A model generated the notes under the pieces. That model did not search any database, was not told the origin of the DNA, and saw only the letters and a program-made list of their open reading frames with translations. The position numbers and the translations under genes were made by a program. A DNA stretch of 16,825 bases from NCBI GenBank assembly GCA_934101115.1, contig CAKOPW010000023.1:1-16825 (forward strand), read 5' to 3'. This document shows, piece by piece, positions 6,536 to 13,679 of this stretch (its first letter is position 1; each line of letters opens with the position of its first letter). Source of the DNA: an uncultured Bacilli bacterium. GTDB lineage: Bacteria; Bacillota_I; Bacilli_A; RF39; UBA660.

Positions 6536-6543
6536 CAGTGGTT

Positions 6544-7326
6544 ATGGATAAGAATGAAATTTCACTAAGAATAATTGGCAAGAATGGGGATGAACCCCTT
6601 TCTCCTGCCAACTTTGACATCGGGCAGATACGATTTTTGCTCGATGAGGTGGAGAATTTGTTATATCCAGACAGGAAGAAACGTAAAGACCGCCCTATAA
6701 TTTCTTATGAATTGAAGGAAGGTTCTGTGCTGAATGTGTTCAAAACTTCCATGCAAAGTGTTCTCTTAGTGTCGTCTATGCTTGGAGTTATTGAGCAGGA
6801 GAATGGCTATATTGATAAGCTGGAAGTGGCTAGTGCACAAGCGATAGAAAATCTTCAGTCTTTTGCCTTGCGCCATAACTATGACATAGAAATAGGCACT
6901 TCTGACAAACCACAACGCATCTTTAAGATTACTCCAACTACTCATTATGTCCGCCGTGAGAATATCTTGGTGGATATTGAGTGCTATTATTATGGCACAT
7001 TGACCGATGCAGGTGGAAAGGACAAAGCTAACATTCATTTAGATACAAAGGATGCAGGCTCCTTGACAATACGAACAGACAAGGAATATTTAGCTGGCTA
7101 TCAGGGAAATCCACTCTATAAAAAATTTGGTGTACGAGTTCGGGCTAAGAAGAATATTCTTACAGGCGATATAGATAAGTCAACTTTGGTCTTGGTGGAA
7201 TTGATGGACTATCACCCCAAGTTCGATGAGGATTATCTGCAGGGCTTGATTCGTAAGGCTACTCCAAAGTGGAAAGATGTGAATGCTGACGAATGGTTGA
7301 CTAATATAAGAGGAGGGCTTGCCTGA
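6544..7326 (+). CDS. Unknown protein paired with a PIN nuclease
   Basis: With the ATG at 6544 the protein has 260 residues, begins MDKNEISLRIIGKNGDEPLS and has no signal peptide or membrane segment. Its stop overlaps the start of the PIN-domain gene by one base (TGATG), which indicates translational coupling. A natural reading is an antitoxin or partner of the PIN nuclease, but it is three times the size of a VapB antitoxin and has no recognisable DNA-binding fold. The middle (about 60-110) may be helical and the C-terminal half (150-245) rich in strands. I do not recognise the family. The AT-rich upstream extension to 6439 contains the promoter and is not counted as protein. Confidence 0.7.
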   Translation: MDKNEISLRIIGKNGDEPLSPANFDIGQIRFLLDEVENLLYPDRKKRKDRPIISYELKEGSVLNVFKTSMQSVLLVSSMLGVIEQENGYIDKLEVASAQAIENLQSFALRHNYDIEIGTSDKPQRIFKITPTTHYVRRENILVDIECYYYGTLTDAGGKDKANIHLDTKDAGSLTIRTDKEYLAGYQGNPLYKKFGVRVRAKKNILTGDIDKSTLVLVELMDYHPKFDEDYLQGLIRKATPKWKDVNADEWLTNIRGGLA

Positions 7327-7820
7327 TGGAACAGAATTGCGTACTGTTGGACACCAGTTTCTTCATTCGCTTGTTGAATGAAGAAGACCCTTTGCATGAA
7401 AATGCTTTTGGGTATTTCAGATATTTCTTGGAGCATGATTTCGTGATAAAGATCAGCACCATTGCTATAGCAGAGTATTGTGTGAGAGGGGAAGTGAGTG
7501 AACTTCCTCTTAAAAATATGCTCATCGTTCCCTTCAATTTTGATCATGCTCAACGAGCAGGAAAGATGATAGCAGAGGTTTATGCTGAGAAGAAAAAGCG
7601 CGGTGCAACCATTGCTCCAAGAGCCGTAGTACCTAATGATACCAAGATGTTTGCGCAAGCTGATGTAGAACCTGACATCAACTTTTATGGTACAGCGGAT
7701 GTCGAATGTAAGAAGGTGTATGATATGATAAAGACTTCGGAAGGCAAATTGTCTTTTGACTTTATTGATATAACAATTCCTTATACAACCTTCTTTGGAT
7801 TACTTGATTTTAAGGAGTAA
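7326..7820 (+). CDS. PIN-domain ribonuclease
   Basis: The 164-residue protein starts MEQNCVLLDTSFFIRLLNEE, the typical first strand and acidic residue of PIN domains. The candidate metal-binding residues are D9, E50 (STIAIAEY), D105 (VPNDTK) and D125 (YGTADVE), which matches the usual order of four acidic positions. PIN proteins of this size cut RNA, often tRNA or rRNA, as VapC toxins or as parts of defence systems. The last 35 residues extend a little beyond a minimal PIN fold. It overlaps the upstream gene by one base and is surely co-expressed with it. The partner is far larger than usual antitoxins, so the pair may not be a standard VapBC module. Confidence 0.75.
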   Translation: MEQNCVLLDTSFFIRLLNEEDPLHENAFGYFRYFLEHDFVIKISTIAIAEYCVRGEVSELPLKNMLIVPFNFDHAQRAGKMIAEVYAEKKKRGATIAPRAVVPNDTKMFAQADVEPDINFYGTADVECKKVYDMIKTSEGKLSFDFIDITIPYTTFFGLLDFKE

Positions 7821-8354
7821 ATACTGATATGTTTTATGTCATAGAAAGGTAAATCACCGTTAGTCCGTATGGCGGTACCGATATAAAATATTACCTTTGC
7901 ATCCGTAATCAAAACAGTTTGATAATGGAAACAAGGGAATATTTCTAAAAAGTGATGCAGGACTACAATCAAAAGAGCAAAGGTAGTAGTTTACGCAAGT
8001 ATTGTAAGTAACTCACCCGACTGATGGAGGGAAGCAAGACTTCATGTCCCTAATCCCATGCAATTATAACTCAAACAAAAAGGTGAATGTCAAGGCTGCC
8101 TAATTGGCAGCTCTGGCAATACCATTTAATAACATGTTTTTTTGAAAAATGTTGGATGTGCTAACTGCTGAAAATCAGTAGTTACGTTCTAACGGTGATT
8201 TACCAATGATCTGTAACCACCAAGCCTGCTCAAGTTGTCGCTTGATTGTTGAAAAGAAAAAAACTAAACTTTATTCAAAAATACAGGTATGTCTAACTCA
8301 TTGATAAATAGTTAGGACGCTGTATTGGTGATATACAATATATAGAAGTTGACT
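7821..8354. other. Intergenic region with IS66-like derivative
   Basis: Most of this gap is the 357-bp inverted-repeat element at 7848-8204. Bases 8205-8354 form the upstream region of kwaA; no strong TAnnTTTG promoter is visible there. An imperfect hairpin (GTCTAACT at 8291-8298 with AGTTAGGAC just downstream) lies about 40 bases before the gene. Confidence 0.5.
7848..8204. mobile_element. IS66-like deletion derivative with inverted repeats
   Basis: GGTAAATCACCGTTAG at 7848-7863 is the exact reverse complement of CTAACGGTGATTTACC at 8189-8204, and similarity continues a few bases inward (CGTA in both). Ends reading GTAA are typical of the IS66 family. Inside, a promoter (TACCTTTG, 7892-7899) precedes ATG at 7925. 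There METREYF meets a stop that one base change would turn into glutamate, and the frame goes on KVMQDYNQKSKGSSLRKYCK, resembling the small helix-turn-helix orfA of IS66 elements. The rest of the transposase genes are gone. Flanking 8-base duplications are not visible (ATAGAAAG against CAATGATC). It is a non-autonomous relic just upstream of Kiwa. Confidence 0.65.
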
Positions 8355-8975
8355 ATGGATAGTGATTTGCGTACAAATTATTTGCGTACAGTACCAAAGT
8401 TGATTTTGTTCTTGACATCATATTCACCTTTGTTTGTATGTATAATAGTTAGGCAACTATATTATAACCGCTCTTTTTTGCATTTTGCAGGTTTTAATAA
8501 GACTGGTATCTTGTGCTTGCTGCAAAAATTTGGCTTGTCTATATTTTTAGGGTTCTTGCTTGCTTTAGTGATATTAGGAACAATAATCTTTATAAAAAAA
8601 CTTCGTTCTATATCCAAAAATGGTAACAATGTTACAGTTAAGAGTATTTCAAATAAAAATGCAGAGTCAATAGGTTATATTGCAACTTATATAATACCAT
8701 TTCTCTTTCAGAGTTTTGACGAACTTGGCGACATAATACCATTATTGATACTTTTGATTATCATATATAGAATATATGTAACGTCAAGTCTACTTTTAGT
8801 AAACCCTGTATTAAATTGCAGATACTCTTTGTTTGAGATGGAATACGAAGAAAAAGGAGATATTAAACAAGGTCTCATGATTTCTCCATTTAGAGATATC
8901 TATGAAAGTGATAATATTAAGATATTTAATATTGGGTATAAATTGTTTTATGTTAACAAAATAAACAAGAAATGA
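8355..8975 (+). CDS. kwaA: Kiwa defence protein KwaA
   Basis: The 206-residue protein has about four hydrophobic segments (near residues 14-33, 55-80, 109-125 and 127-149), a size and topology that match KwaA, the membrane component of the Kiwa anti-phage system. The C-terminal 55 residues are polar and should face the cytoplasm. It overlaps the DUF4868 gene by 4 bases (ATGA), the standard Kiwa order. In studied Kiwa systems KwaA forms a membrane assembly that works with KwaB against infecting phage. I chose the ATG at 8355 rather than the TTG two codons upstream. No good promoter is visible, and the gene begins 150 bases after the IS66-like relic. KwaA varies greatly in sequence, so the call leans on its partner. 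Confidence 0.75.
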   Translation: MDSDLRTNYLRTVPKLILFLTSYSPLFVCIIVRQLYYNRSFLHFAGFNKTGILCLLQKFGLSIFLGFLLALVILGTIIFIKKLRSISKNGNNVTVKSISNKNAESIGYIATYIIPFLFQSFDELGDIIPLLILLIIIYRIYVTSSLLLVNPVLNCRYSLFEMEYEEKGDIKQGLMISPFRDIYESDNIKIFNIGYKLFYVNKINKK

Positions 8976-9979
8976 ATTTAGAAGAATTGTTGAATTTGAT
9001 ATCTTCGACCAGCGTTGATGATACAAAGTTGTTCTTTATAACAAGAGCACTTAAACCTAACATGAAACGTAAGGCAAGAGCGCATGAAAAATATCTTTAT
9101 CATGTTTTCCAAGTTGATAACGATGAGGAATTAAGGGAATATATTTATGATACATCAATAAGTCAACTGAAATCTATAGTTGACAAAAACTATGAGATGG
9201 TTGACTATGATGTTTTGAATGATGATACAGAAAATCTATTTTCATATCCGATACAGAATAAGGTGTTTTCTTTTCAAGATGTTGTTACCAACCAATTGCA
9301 AAGAGATGTTCCAAAGATAAAAAGTATTCGTGATTTGGAAAATAATGAGGTAAAATTATGGGCCTATTGTGTCGGTTTCGAAGATGTACAAACTGGCGAA
9401 TGGGTTTATACATTTCGTAAGATGCAAGCCAGTTCTGTAGCCATCGATACACGAGAGGCTAATCTCAAAGCAAAATTCTTAGCTTGGTTTAATCCAGAAA
9501 GCTTAATGCTTCAACAGTTAAAGGGTGATGCATTAACTCTGGATAAACAGATAGACTGCGTATTCTATAAAGACATATTCTATGTGATTAAGAAATTTAA
9601 CTTTGAACAGATGATGGGATTGCAAGAGGAATATGCAGAAAAGGCTAAGATTATAGCAGAAGAAATGGAGGGAACAAATACTTTTTCTGGCATAGAAAAG
9701 TTAAAAGCAGTCATAGATACCAAACCTTCTGTACATAAAAAACTTGTAAAAATAGGAATGCTTCGCACCTATAAAAATGTGACAGAAAAAGATATTCGTC
9801 AAATGAAACGAGTTTGCAAACAGCACGGTGATACTTTAAAAATTGTAGAAGGTAAAATCTGTATGGAAGAAGAAGCTGATGTTGATGTTGTGTTGAAGAT
9901 GTTTGGCGATTATTACAAACAAGGTGAAGTTTCAGGAAAATCGTATGGTACTTTTTCTGGTAAGGAATTGAAAAAATAG
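8972..9979 (+). CDS. kwaB: Kiwa defence protein KwaB (DUF4868)
   Basis: The 335-residue soluble protein has the pattern of DUF4868. After an N-terminal helical part (1-95) come strands with YPIQNKVFSFQDVV, then WVYTFRKMQASSVAID, FNPESLMLQQLKGDALTLDK and CVFYKDIFYVIKKFNFEQMM. The C-terminal 100 residues are helical and basic (MKRVCKQHG). KwaB proteins are about 315 residues long; they are reported to bind DNA and to act with the membrane partner KwaA to stop phage gene expression or replication. The start overlaps the kwaA stop by 4 bases. No frameshift or missing segment is apparent. Of all the defence calls in this window it is the one I hold most firmly, from motif pattern, size and order together. 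Confidence 0.85.
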   Translation: MNLEELLNLISSTSVDDTKLFFITRALKPNMKRKARAHEKYLYHVFQVDNDEELREYIYDTSISQLKSIVDKNYEMVDYDVLNDDTENLFSYPIQNKVFSFQDVVTNQLQRDVPKIKSIRDLENNEVKLWAYCVGFEDVQTGEWVYTFRKMQASSVAIDTREANLKAKFLAWFNPESLMLQQLKGDALTLDKQIDCVFYKDIFYVIKKFNFEQMMGLQEEYAEKAKIIAEEMEGTNTFSGIEKLKAVIDTKPSVHKKLVKIGMLRTYKNVTEKDIRQMKRVCKQHGDTLKIVEGKICMEEEADVDVVLKMFGDYYKQGEVSGKSYGTFSGKELKK

Positions 9980-10301
9980 CAGAGGTGAAGGTGTGTGCTT
10001 AGCAATTCTCCACTCTAAAGCAATACTAAATAACTTTATTCAAGAAACTGATAGGTGTAATTGCTTGTAATATGGTGACTCAGTTTTTTGCAATATGTAG
10101 AGATCCTTTTTGAATAAATAGGTGAATATAGTTGATAGATATGTTGTTTACTATAAAAAATAATCAAGGTCGGGTATTGATAGTTAACAGATAAACTGTA
10201 AGGATATTTTTTACAAATTGTTTAATATATTGCCATCTTATTTGTAAATATTGATGCAATTAAATTTATGATAAAGGAGGGTAATTATAAAAACGTAATT
10301 T
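9980..10301. other. Intergenic region before the ART-like gene
   Basis: This AT-rich gap holds no gene or strong terminator. A weak promoter candidate lies near 10218-10246 (TTG, then CTTATTTG). An AAAGGAGGG at about 10274-10282 is an excellent Shine-Dalgarno match but lies some 20 bases before the ATG at 10302, further than usual, with no other start codon between. Confidence 0.45.
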
Positions 10302-10970
10302 ATGGAAACAAAAGATATTCAATATTTTTTAGAGGCAGAGAAAAACTTCTGTAATGAACATCCAGATTATGGCAAATATAGGTTTGACGACATTTATGGT
10401 ATGAGCTATGTGGGTGATGATGATAGGGCAGAATTCTTAGTTGATAAACCTTTTTCAAAACATTTAAAACATGGTGAATCCATTTATGGAAAAGAAGAAA
10501 CTTATGGCTTAACAAAGGCTGAACGTATGCTGTTGTCAATGTTTTATAATAACTATTCTTCCAAGTTTCGAGATGATTACTACCTTGATAGAGAGAATAT
10601 GCCCGAAGTTATATCAGAAATGTTTGTTGGAATTAATAATGTTGTGGCAAAAGCACCATTGAATAAAGACAAAGTGCTATATCGTTTTTGTAAGGATGAA
10701 GATAAAAAAGACATGGGTGTTGGGGACGTAGTTTGTTTCCCATATAATCTTACTTGTACCAATTATGATTGGCATCAAGAAAAATACAATAATGTGTATG
10801 TAATAACTCCATTATCAAAAGGCAAAACAAAGGCTCACAATCTTTTTGAAATCTATGAGCATGGTGATGAGAAGCAAGTGGATTTTTTGAGAAATACTTC
10901 TTTTAAGGTGACTAAGGTAGAAGCAACGGAAGGAACTGAATTCAAGAAATATTATCTGAGTGAACTTTAA
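10302..10970 (+). CDS. ADP-ribosyltransferase-like protein
   Basis: The 222-residue protein resembles R-S-E type mono-ADP-ribosyltransferases in its second half. DKVLYRF (about 123-129) supplies the arginine motif. GVGDVVCFPYNLTCTN (139-154) matches the strand with the STS-like motif. GDEKQVDFLRNTSFKVTKVE (188-207) matches the E-x-E strand that in the family reads EKEVLF..T.FKV. The second, catalytic glutamate is a glutamine here (EKQ), so the enzyme may be altered, inactive or use another residue. The N-terminal 110 residues are polar with no recognised domain. The next gene follows after 38 bases with no terminator, suggesting one operon with the GHKL ATPase and DUF4325 proteins. Such toxins modify host or phage proteins, tRNA or DNA. 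The fold assignment is by motif only. Confidence 0.5.
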   Translation: METKDIQYFLEAEKNFCNEHPDYGKYRFDDIYGMSYVGDDDRAEFLVDKPFSKHLKHGESIYGKEETYGLTKAERMLLSMFYNNYSSKFRDDYYLDRENMPEVISEMFVGINNVVAKAPLNKDKVLYRFCKDEDKKDMGVGDVVCFPYNLTCTNYDWHQEKYNNVYVITPLSKGKTKAHNLFEIYEHGDEKQVDFLRNTSFKVTKVEATEGTEFKKYYLSEL

Positions 10971-11008
10971 TGTATGCCATAGAGAATTGAAGGTCTTAAA
11001 GTAAGTTT

Positions 11009-12094
11009 ATGAGAAAAATTAAACGCAAAGCATATTTGAGGCATCAAAATCGAAAACGACAAGCTCGCTTACATCGCATAAACGTTCGAAGATACAAAAT
11101 AAAGAAACGATTGCGAGAAAAGCGAAATGTTAACAGACAAATAAGAAAAAATGAGAAACAGCAAAGAAAAGCGGCAAGTCATCCTATTTCACTAGTAGTT
11201 CCTTCGGATTTCTGTTTGTTACAAAATCCAAAAGAATGTACGGATTTCTTTTGCTCTTTACAGAATAAGGAAAATGCTTATATGTTGGAGGATGGAAGTT
11301 TACACATTAGCCTACTAATGAAACACATTGAAAAGATAGACTTTGCTGCAGTAATGATGCTTGAAACTATATGTGAGGACTTATCACATTCTCAGTGTTA
11401 TGTAAATGGTGATTCACCTAAGGATGATGATGTGTTAAAGTTCCTACATGATGCAGGCTTTTATAATATGAAGTTTGATACTAAGGGGCGAAGAATATTT
11501 GATCCAGGAAATAGACAGAGTATTGAAATACAAATGGGAGAAAAGATAATTCAATTAAAAAATCTGTATTCTCTTATAAACCTAATGAAGAAAAGTAGAG
11601 AGCATTTGACTGTTGATGATAGTGTCTCGATAGACAACTATGTTGCCATGATGAAAGAGATATGTGGAAATTCAACAGAATGGGGAAATAATAAAAGAAA
11701 AAATTGGACGATTGCTGCGAAATTTGAGGATGGCAAAGTTCATTTTGTTGCATTGGACTTGGGGCAAGGGATTATCAAGTCATTAAATAAGAGATTTAAA
11801 GATAGGATGTTGGAATTTTTTAGCAATAAACTTAATGATGAGGTATTAATGGATGTCTTCCAAGAATACTATGGCTCAAAGTCAAAAGATCCTAATAGAA
11901 ACCAAGGTCTTCCTTTTATAAAGAAATGTTCAGATGCTTCTATTGTTAAATCTTTGCATGTAATTTCCAATAATGCAATTATAGGACTCAGTGATAGTAC
12001 CCATAATTCAACTTTTGCAAAGAACAATAAAGGTTTAAAGGGTACGTTATATAGTTGGAGTATAGATATAGATTGTTTAAAAAATAAATTGTAA
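11009..12094 (+). CDS. STAS-like plus GHKL ATPase protein
   Basis: The 361-residue protein has three parts. Residues 1-55 are extremely basic (many K and R) and probably bind nucleic acid. Residues 75-160 look like a STAS/anti-sigma-antagonist fold (LHISLLMKHIEKIDFAAVMM). Residues 185-360 form a GHKL (histidine-kinase-type) ATPase: N-box KEICGNSTEW with E217 and N221, Mg/ATP motif DLGQGI (D250, G252, G254), RNQGLPFIKKCSD (299-309) and a final GLKGTLYSW. There is no phosphoacceptor histidine domain, so it is closer to anti-sigma kinases or GHKL defence ATPases than to a sensor kinase. The DUF4325 gene starts 5 bases downstream. This pairing suggests an ATPase/STAS switch, possibly sensing infection; that role is inferred. 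Confidence 0.7.
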   Translation: MRKIKRKAYLRHQNRKRQARLHRINVRRYKIKKRLREKRNVNRQIRKNEKQQRKAASHPISLVVPSDFCLLQNPKECTDFFCSLQNKENAYMLEDGSLHISLLMKHIEKIDFAAVMMLETICEDLSHSQCYVNGDSPKDDDVLKFLHDAGFYNMKFDTKGRRIFDPGNRQSIEIQMGEKIIQLKNLYSLINLMKKSREHLTVDDSVSIDNYVAMMKEICGNSTEWGNNKRKNWTIAAKFEDGKVHFVALDLGQGIIKSLNKRFKDRMLEFFSNKLNDEVLMDVFQEYYGSKSKDPNRNQGLPFIKKCSDASIVKSLHVISNNAIIGLSDSTHNSTFAKNNKGLKGTLYSWSIDIDCLKNKL

Positions 12095-12099
12095 TAAAT

Positions 12100-12522
12100 A
12101 TGATTTTCACAATAGCAACGGATTATTCGCAAGTAACGGGGTTAAGGCACTGTAACGTTAGTGAAGGGTCTGGAGAAGACTTCTACCATTCAAAGTTAAA
12201 TGAGGTCTTTACCAAAGCTTATCAGGAAAAAGAGAAACTGACACTTGTCTTAGATGGAGTATTGGGAGGCTATACACCGTCATTCTTAGATGAAGCCATA
12301 GGAAATCTAGTGTATGATTTTGGGTTGGATGTGGTCAAATCACATTTGGATGTAATCTCAGATAGAGAAAGACAATGGGTGTTTCTAATAAAAGAGAGAA
12401 CTTTTCCTAATTGGGAGGAAAGACGTAAGAATGGTAAGGATCCAACTATTACTAAAATCCATCCTGCTTGGTATCGTCTTACGAAAAATGGATTGGAGAA
12501 AAAAGTATGGGTGCAAATGTAA
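12100..12522 (+). CDS. DUF4325 STAS-like protein
   Basis: The 140-residue protein matches the DUF4325 pattern. CNVSEGSGEDFYHSKL (18-33) precedes a helix, then LTLVLDGVLGGYTPSFLDEA (47-66), the STAS-like strand and the conserved SFLDE motif, then GNLVYDFG. DUF4325 proteins are often encoded beside GHKL ATPases, and by analogy with SpoIIAA/SpoIIAB they may be the switching partner of the kinase-like protein. The gene begins 5 bases after the GHKL gene, and the downstream membrane-protein gene starts 16 bases inside its end. A C-terminal tail of about 40 residues (FPNWEERRKNGKDPT...) goes beyond the minimal domain. Confidence 0.7.
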   Translation: MIFTIATDYSQVTGLRHCNVSEGSGEDFYHSKLNEVFTKAYQEKEKLTLVLDGVLGGYTPSFLDEAIGNLVYDFGLDVVKSHLDVISDRERQWVFLIKERTFPNWEERRKNGKDPTITKIHPAWYRLTKNGLEKKVWVQM

Positions 12523-13025
12523 ACTATCAAGGTTTGACACCTTCAGATTGGATCGCATTAACCTCTGTGATTGTTGATGTGTTAGCTATGCTTGTGGGTG
12601 CTTTTATTGCTGTGTGGGTCGTAAGAAGCATTCAAAGTAAGTTAGATTCGGAACATAAACTGAGAGAATATTTTCATTCTGAAATATTGTCAGTAAGGGA
12701 TGGGTATAGAAAAATATTGGATGATATATATCATCATACGATGAGGCCGAAAGATTTTCAACAGAGAATGAGCAGTCTCAGCATCTTATCTACAGATATA
12801 ATGATACATGTAAAGGAAAGATATGACATAGATGATGTCAGACTTGTATCTTTTCAGTTGGATTTAAATGAAAAAATATCGGAAGAGTCTGTGTTCTTGG
12901 CTGCTTATCTTCCTAATAATATTCTTGAGTTTCCTAAAGCTTTTGAAGCAGAATTAAGGCAATTTGAGGCGACAAATAATTCTGTATTCAATGAGATTCT
13001 TGTAAAATTATATAAAACAACTTGA
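12507..13025 (+). CDS. Single-span membrane protein of the ART/GHKL operon
   Basis: I place the start at the ATG at 12507, which follows GGAG at a good distance; the longer frame from 12468 lies inside DUF4325 coding sequence. The product has 172 residues: one strong membrane segment at about 16-39 (ALTSVIVDVLAMLVGAFIAV) followed by about 130 residues of soluble helices, basic at the membrane edge, so the C-terminal domain should be cytoplasmic. I do not recognise the family. Translational overlap with the DUF4325 gene ties it to that operon. In such gene sets a small membrane protein is often the effector or anchor, but nothing here identifies a pore or enzyme. Confidence 0.65.
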   Translation: MGANVNYQGLTPSDWIALTSVIVDVLAMLVGAFIAVWVVRSIQSKLDSEHKLREYFHSEILSVRDGYRKILDDIYHHTMRPKDFQQRMSSLSILSTDIMIHVKERYDIDDVRLVSFQLDLNEKISEESVFLAAYLPNNILEFPKAFEAELRQFEATNNSVFNEILVKLYKTT

Positions 13026-13037
13026 GATTATGATTCC

Positions 13038-13328
13038 ATGAAAATATTCAAAATACTTATTGGCATCTTTTCTTTATGCTGTTTGATAATCATGGGCTAT
13101 ACTATCTATAGCACTTTTCATGTAGTCGAATACAAGGATTGTGTAAAAGACACTCTTGTTGTAACTCCTATACATGTAAAAGATACTATCGTGATTCGTG
13201 TAGAAACAGTGAGGCTGGTAAAAACAATTAGACATTTTAGCAGAAAGCCCTCTCTCTATAATAAATACAGTGTAACAAATGACAGTTGTGCAGGAACTAC
13301 TCCGCCCCCTATAAAAACTTCTCGTTAA
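13038..13328 (+). CDS. Small membrane-anchored protein, unknown
   Basis: The 96-residue product starts MKIFKILIGIFSLCCLIIMG, a basic N-terminus and then a membrane segment (about 5-27). This could be an uncleaved anchor; the two cysteines do not form a clear lipobox. The rest (30-96) is polar and would lie outside the membrane, with a repeated VKDT motif (CVKDTLVV, HVKDTIVI). It begins 12 bases after the previous gene and is the last member of the operon. A similar plan occurs in small accessory genes of Bacteroidales mobile elements, so its link to the ART/GHKL genes is by position only. Confidence 0.55.
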   Translation: MKIFKILIGIFSLCCLIIMGYTIYSTFHVVEYKDCVKDTLVVTPIHVKDTIVIRVETVRLVKTIRHFSRKPSLYNKYSVTNDSCAGTTPPPIKTSR

Positions 13329-13679
13329 TAAACTATAAACTTGATTTGGCTTATTTTTATAGCCTTCACGGACTTCTTGATGATTGAGTTGATTTGGGCG
13401 TTGTCTGTTTAAAATAGCTCATTTCGCGAGTTCTTTTCCGATGACAAAATCAATAGGTCTTCTTAGGCTGTTATCGTTCTTCAAGAAATTATCTGCCAGA
13501 AGATACTTTTTGCATTTTTTTTACTTAGAAGTCAGCGTTAAGGGATGCATATTGTGATTTTTCATATAGAGGGAAGTGTTTATCTTTGTACTAAAAACAG
13601 CAAGATTCTTCTTTTAAAATAGATTACTTAGTTTTCAAGCTTACTTGCGATTTTTTCATCCCCATACTTAATATCTATT
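13329..13679. other. Intergenic region upstream of the reverse transcriptase
   Basis: No intact gene. On the - strand 13419-13517 a short frame ends LRRPIDFVIGKELAK with a stop; it looks protein-like and may be the tail of a lost gene. A weak GGCT/AGCC hairpin with a T-rich loop lies at 13348-13364 after the preceding operon. A -7 box TATCTTTG at 13581-13588 drives the reverse transcriptase, with a leader of about 85 bases (13595-13679) that could carry structured RNA, though I see no strong stem in it. Confidence 0.45.
13581..13588 (+). promoter_or_regulatory. -7 box of the reverse transcriptase operon
   Basis: TATCTTTG fits the consensus TAnnTTTG perfectly. The -33 region is T-rich without a clear TTTG. 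No Shine-Dalgarno sequence precedes the ATG at 13680. Confidence 0.5.

Larger units (their letters stand above)
5883..6543. other. Decayed antiterminator leader and unassigned DNA
   Basis: Bases 5883-6001 repeat the antiterminator promoter region. Bases 6002-6160 are an insertion absent from the other two copies; it begins with a CACTTTT/AAAAGTG hairpin and holds a 24-codon frame (6086-6160, MMHIMKKPTKLRQ start). The truncated antiterminator follows (6170-6295). Bases 6296-6527 contain no recognisable gene. Confidence 0.5.

Noticed and set aside
6439..6543. N-terminal extension of the PIN-partner protein
   Set aside because: The stretch is AT-rich, contains the -7 promoter box at 6528-6535 and would not be transcribed from it.
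12468..12506. Longer start for the membrane protein at 12507
   Set aside because: The extension lies inside the DUF4325 coding sequence, lacks a ribosome-binding site and adds no domain.
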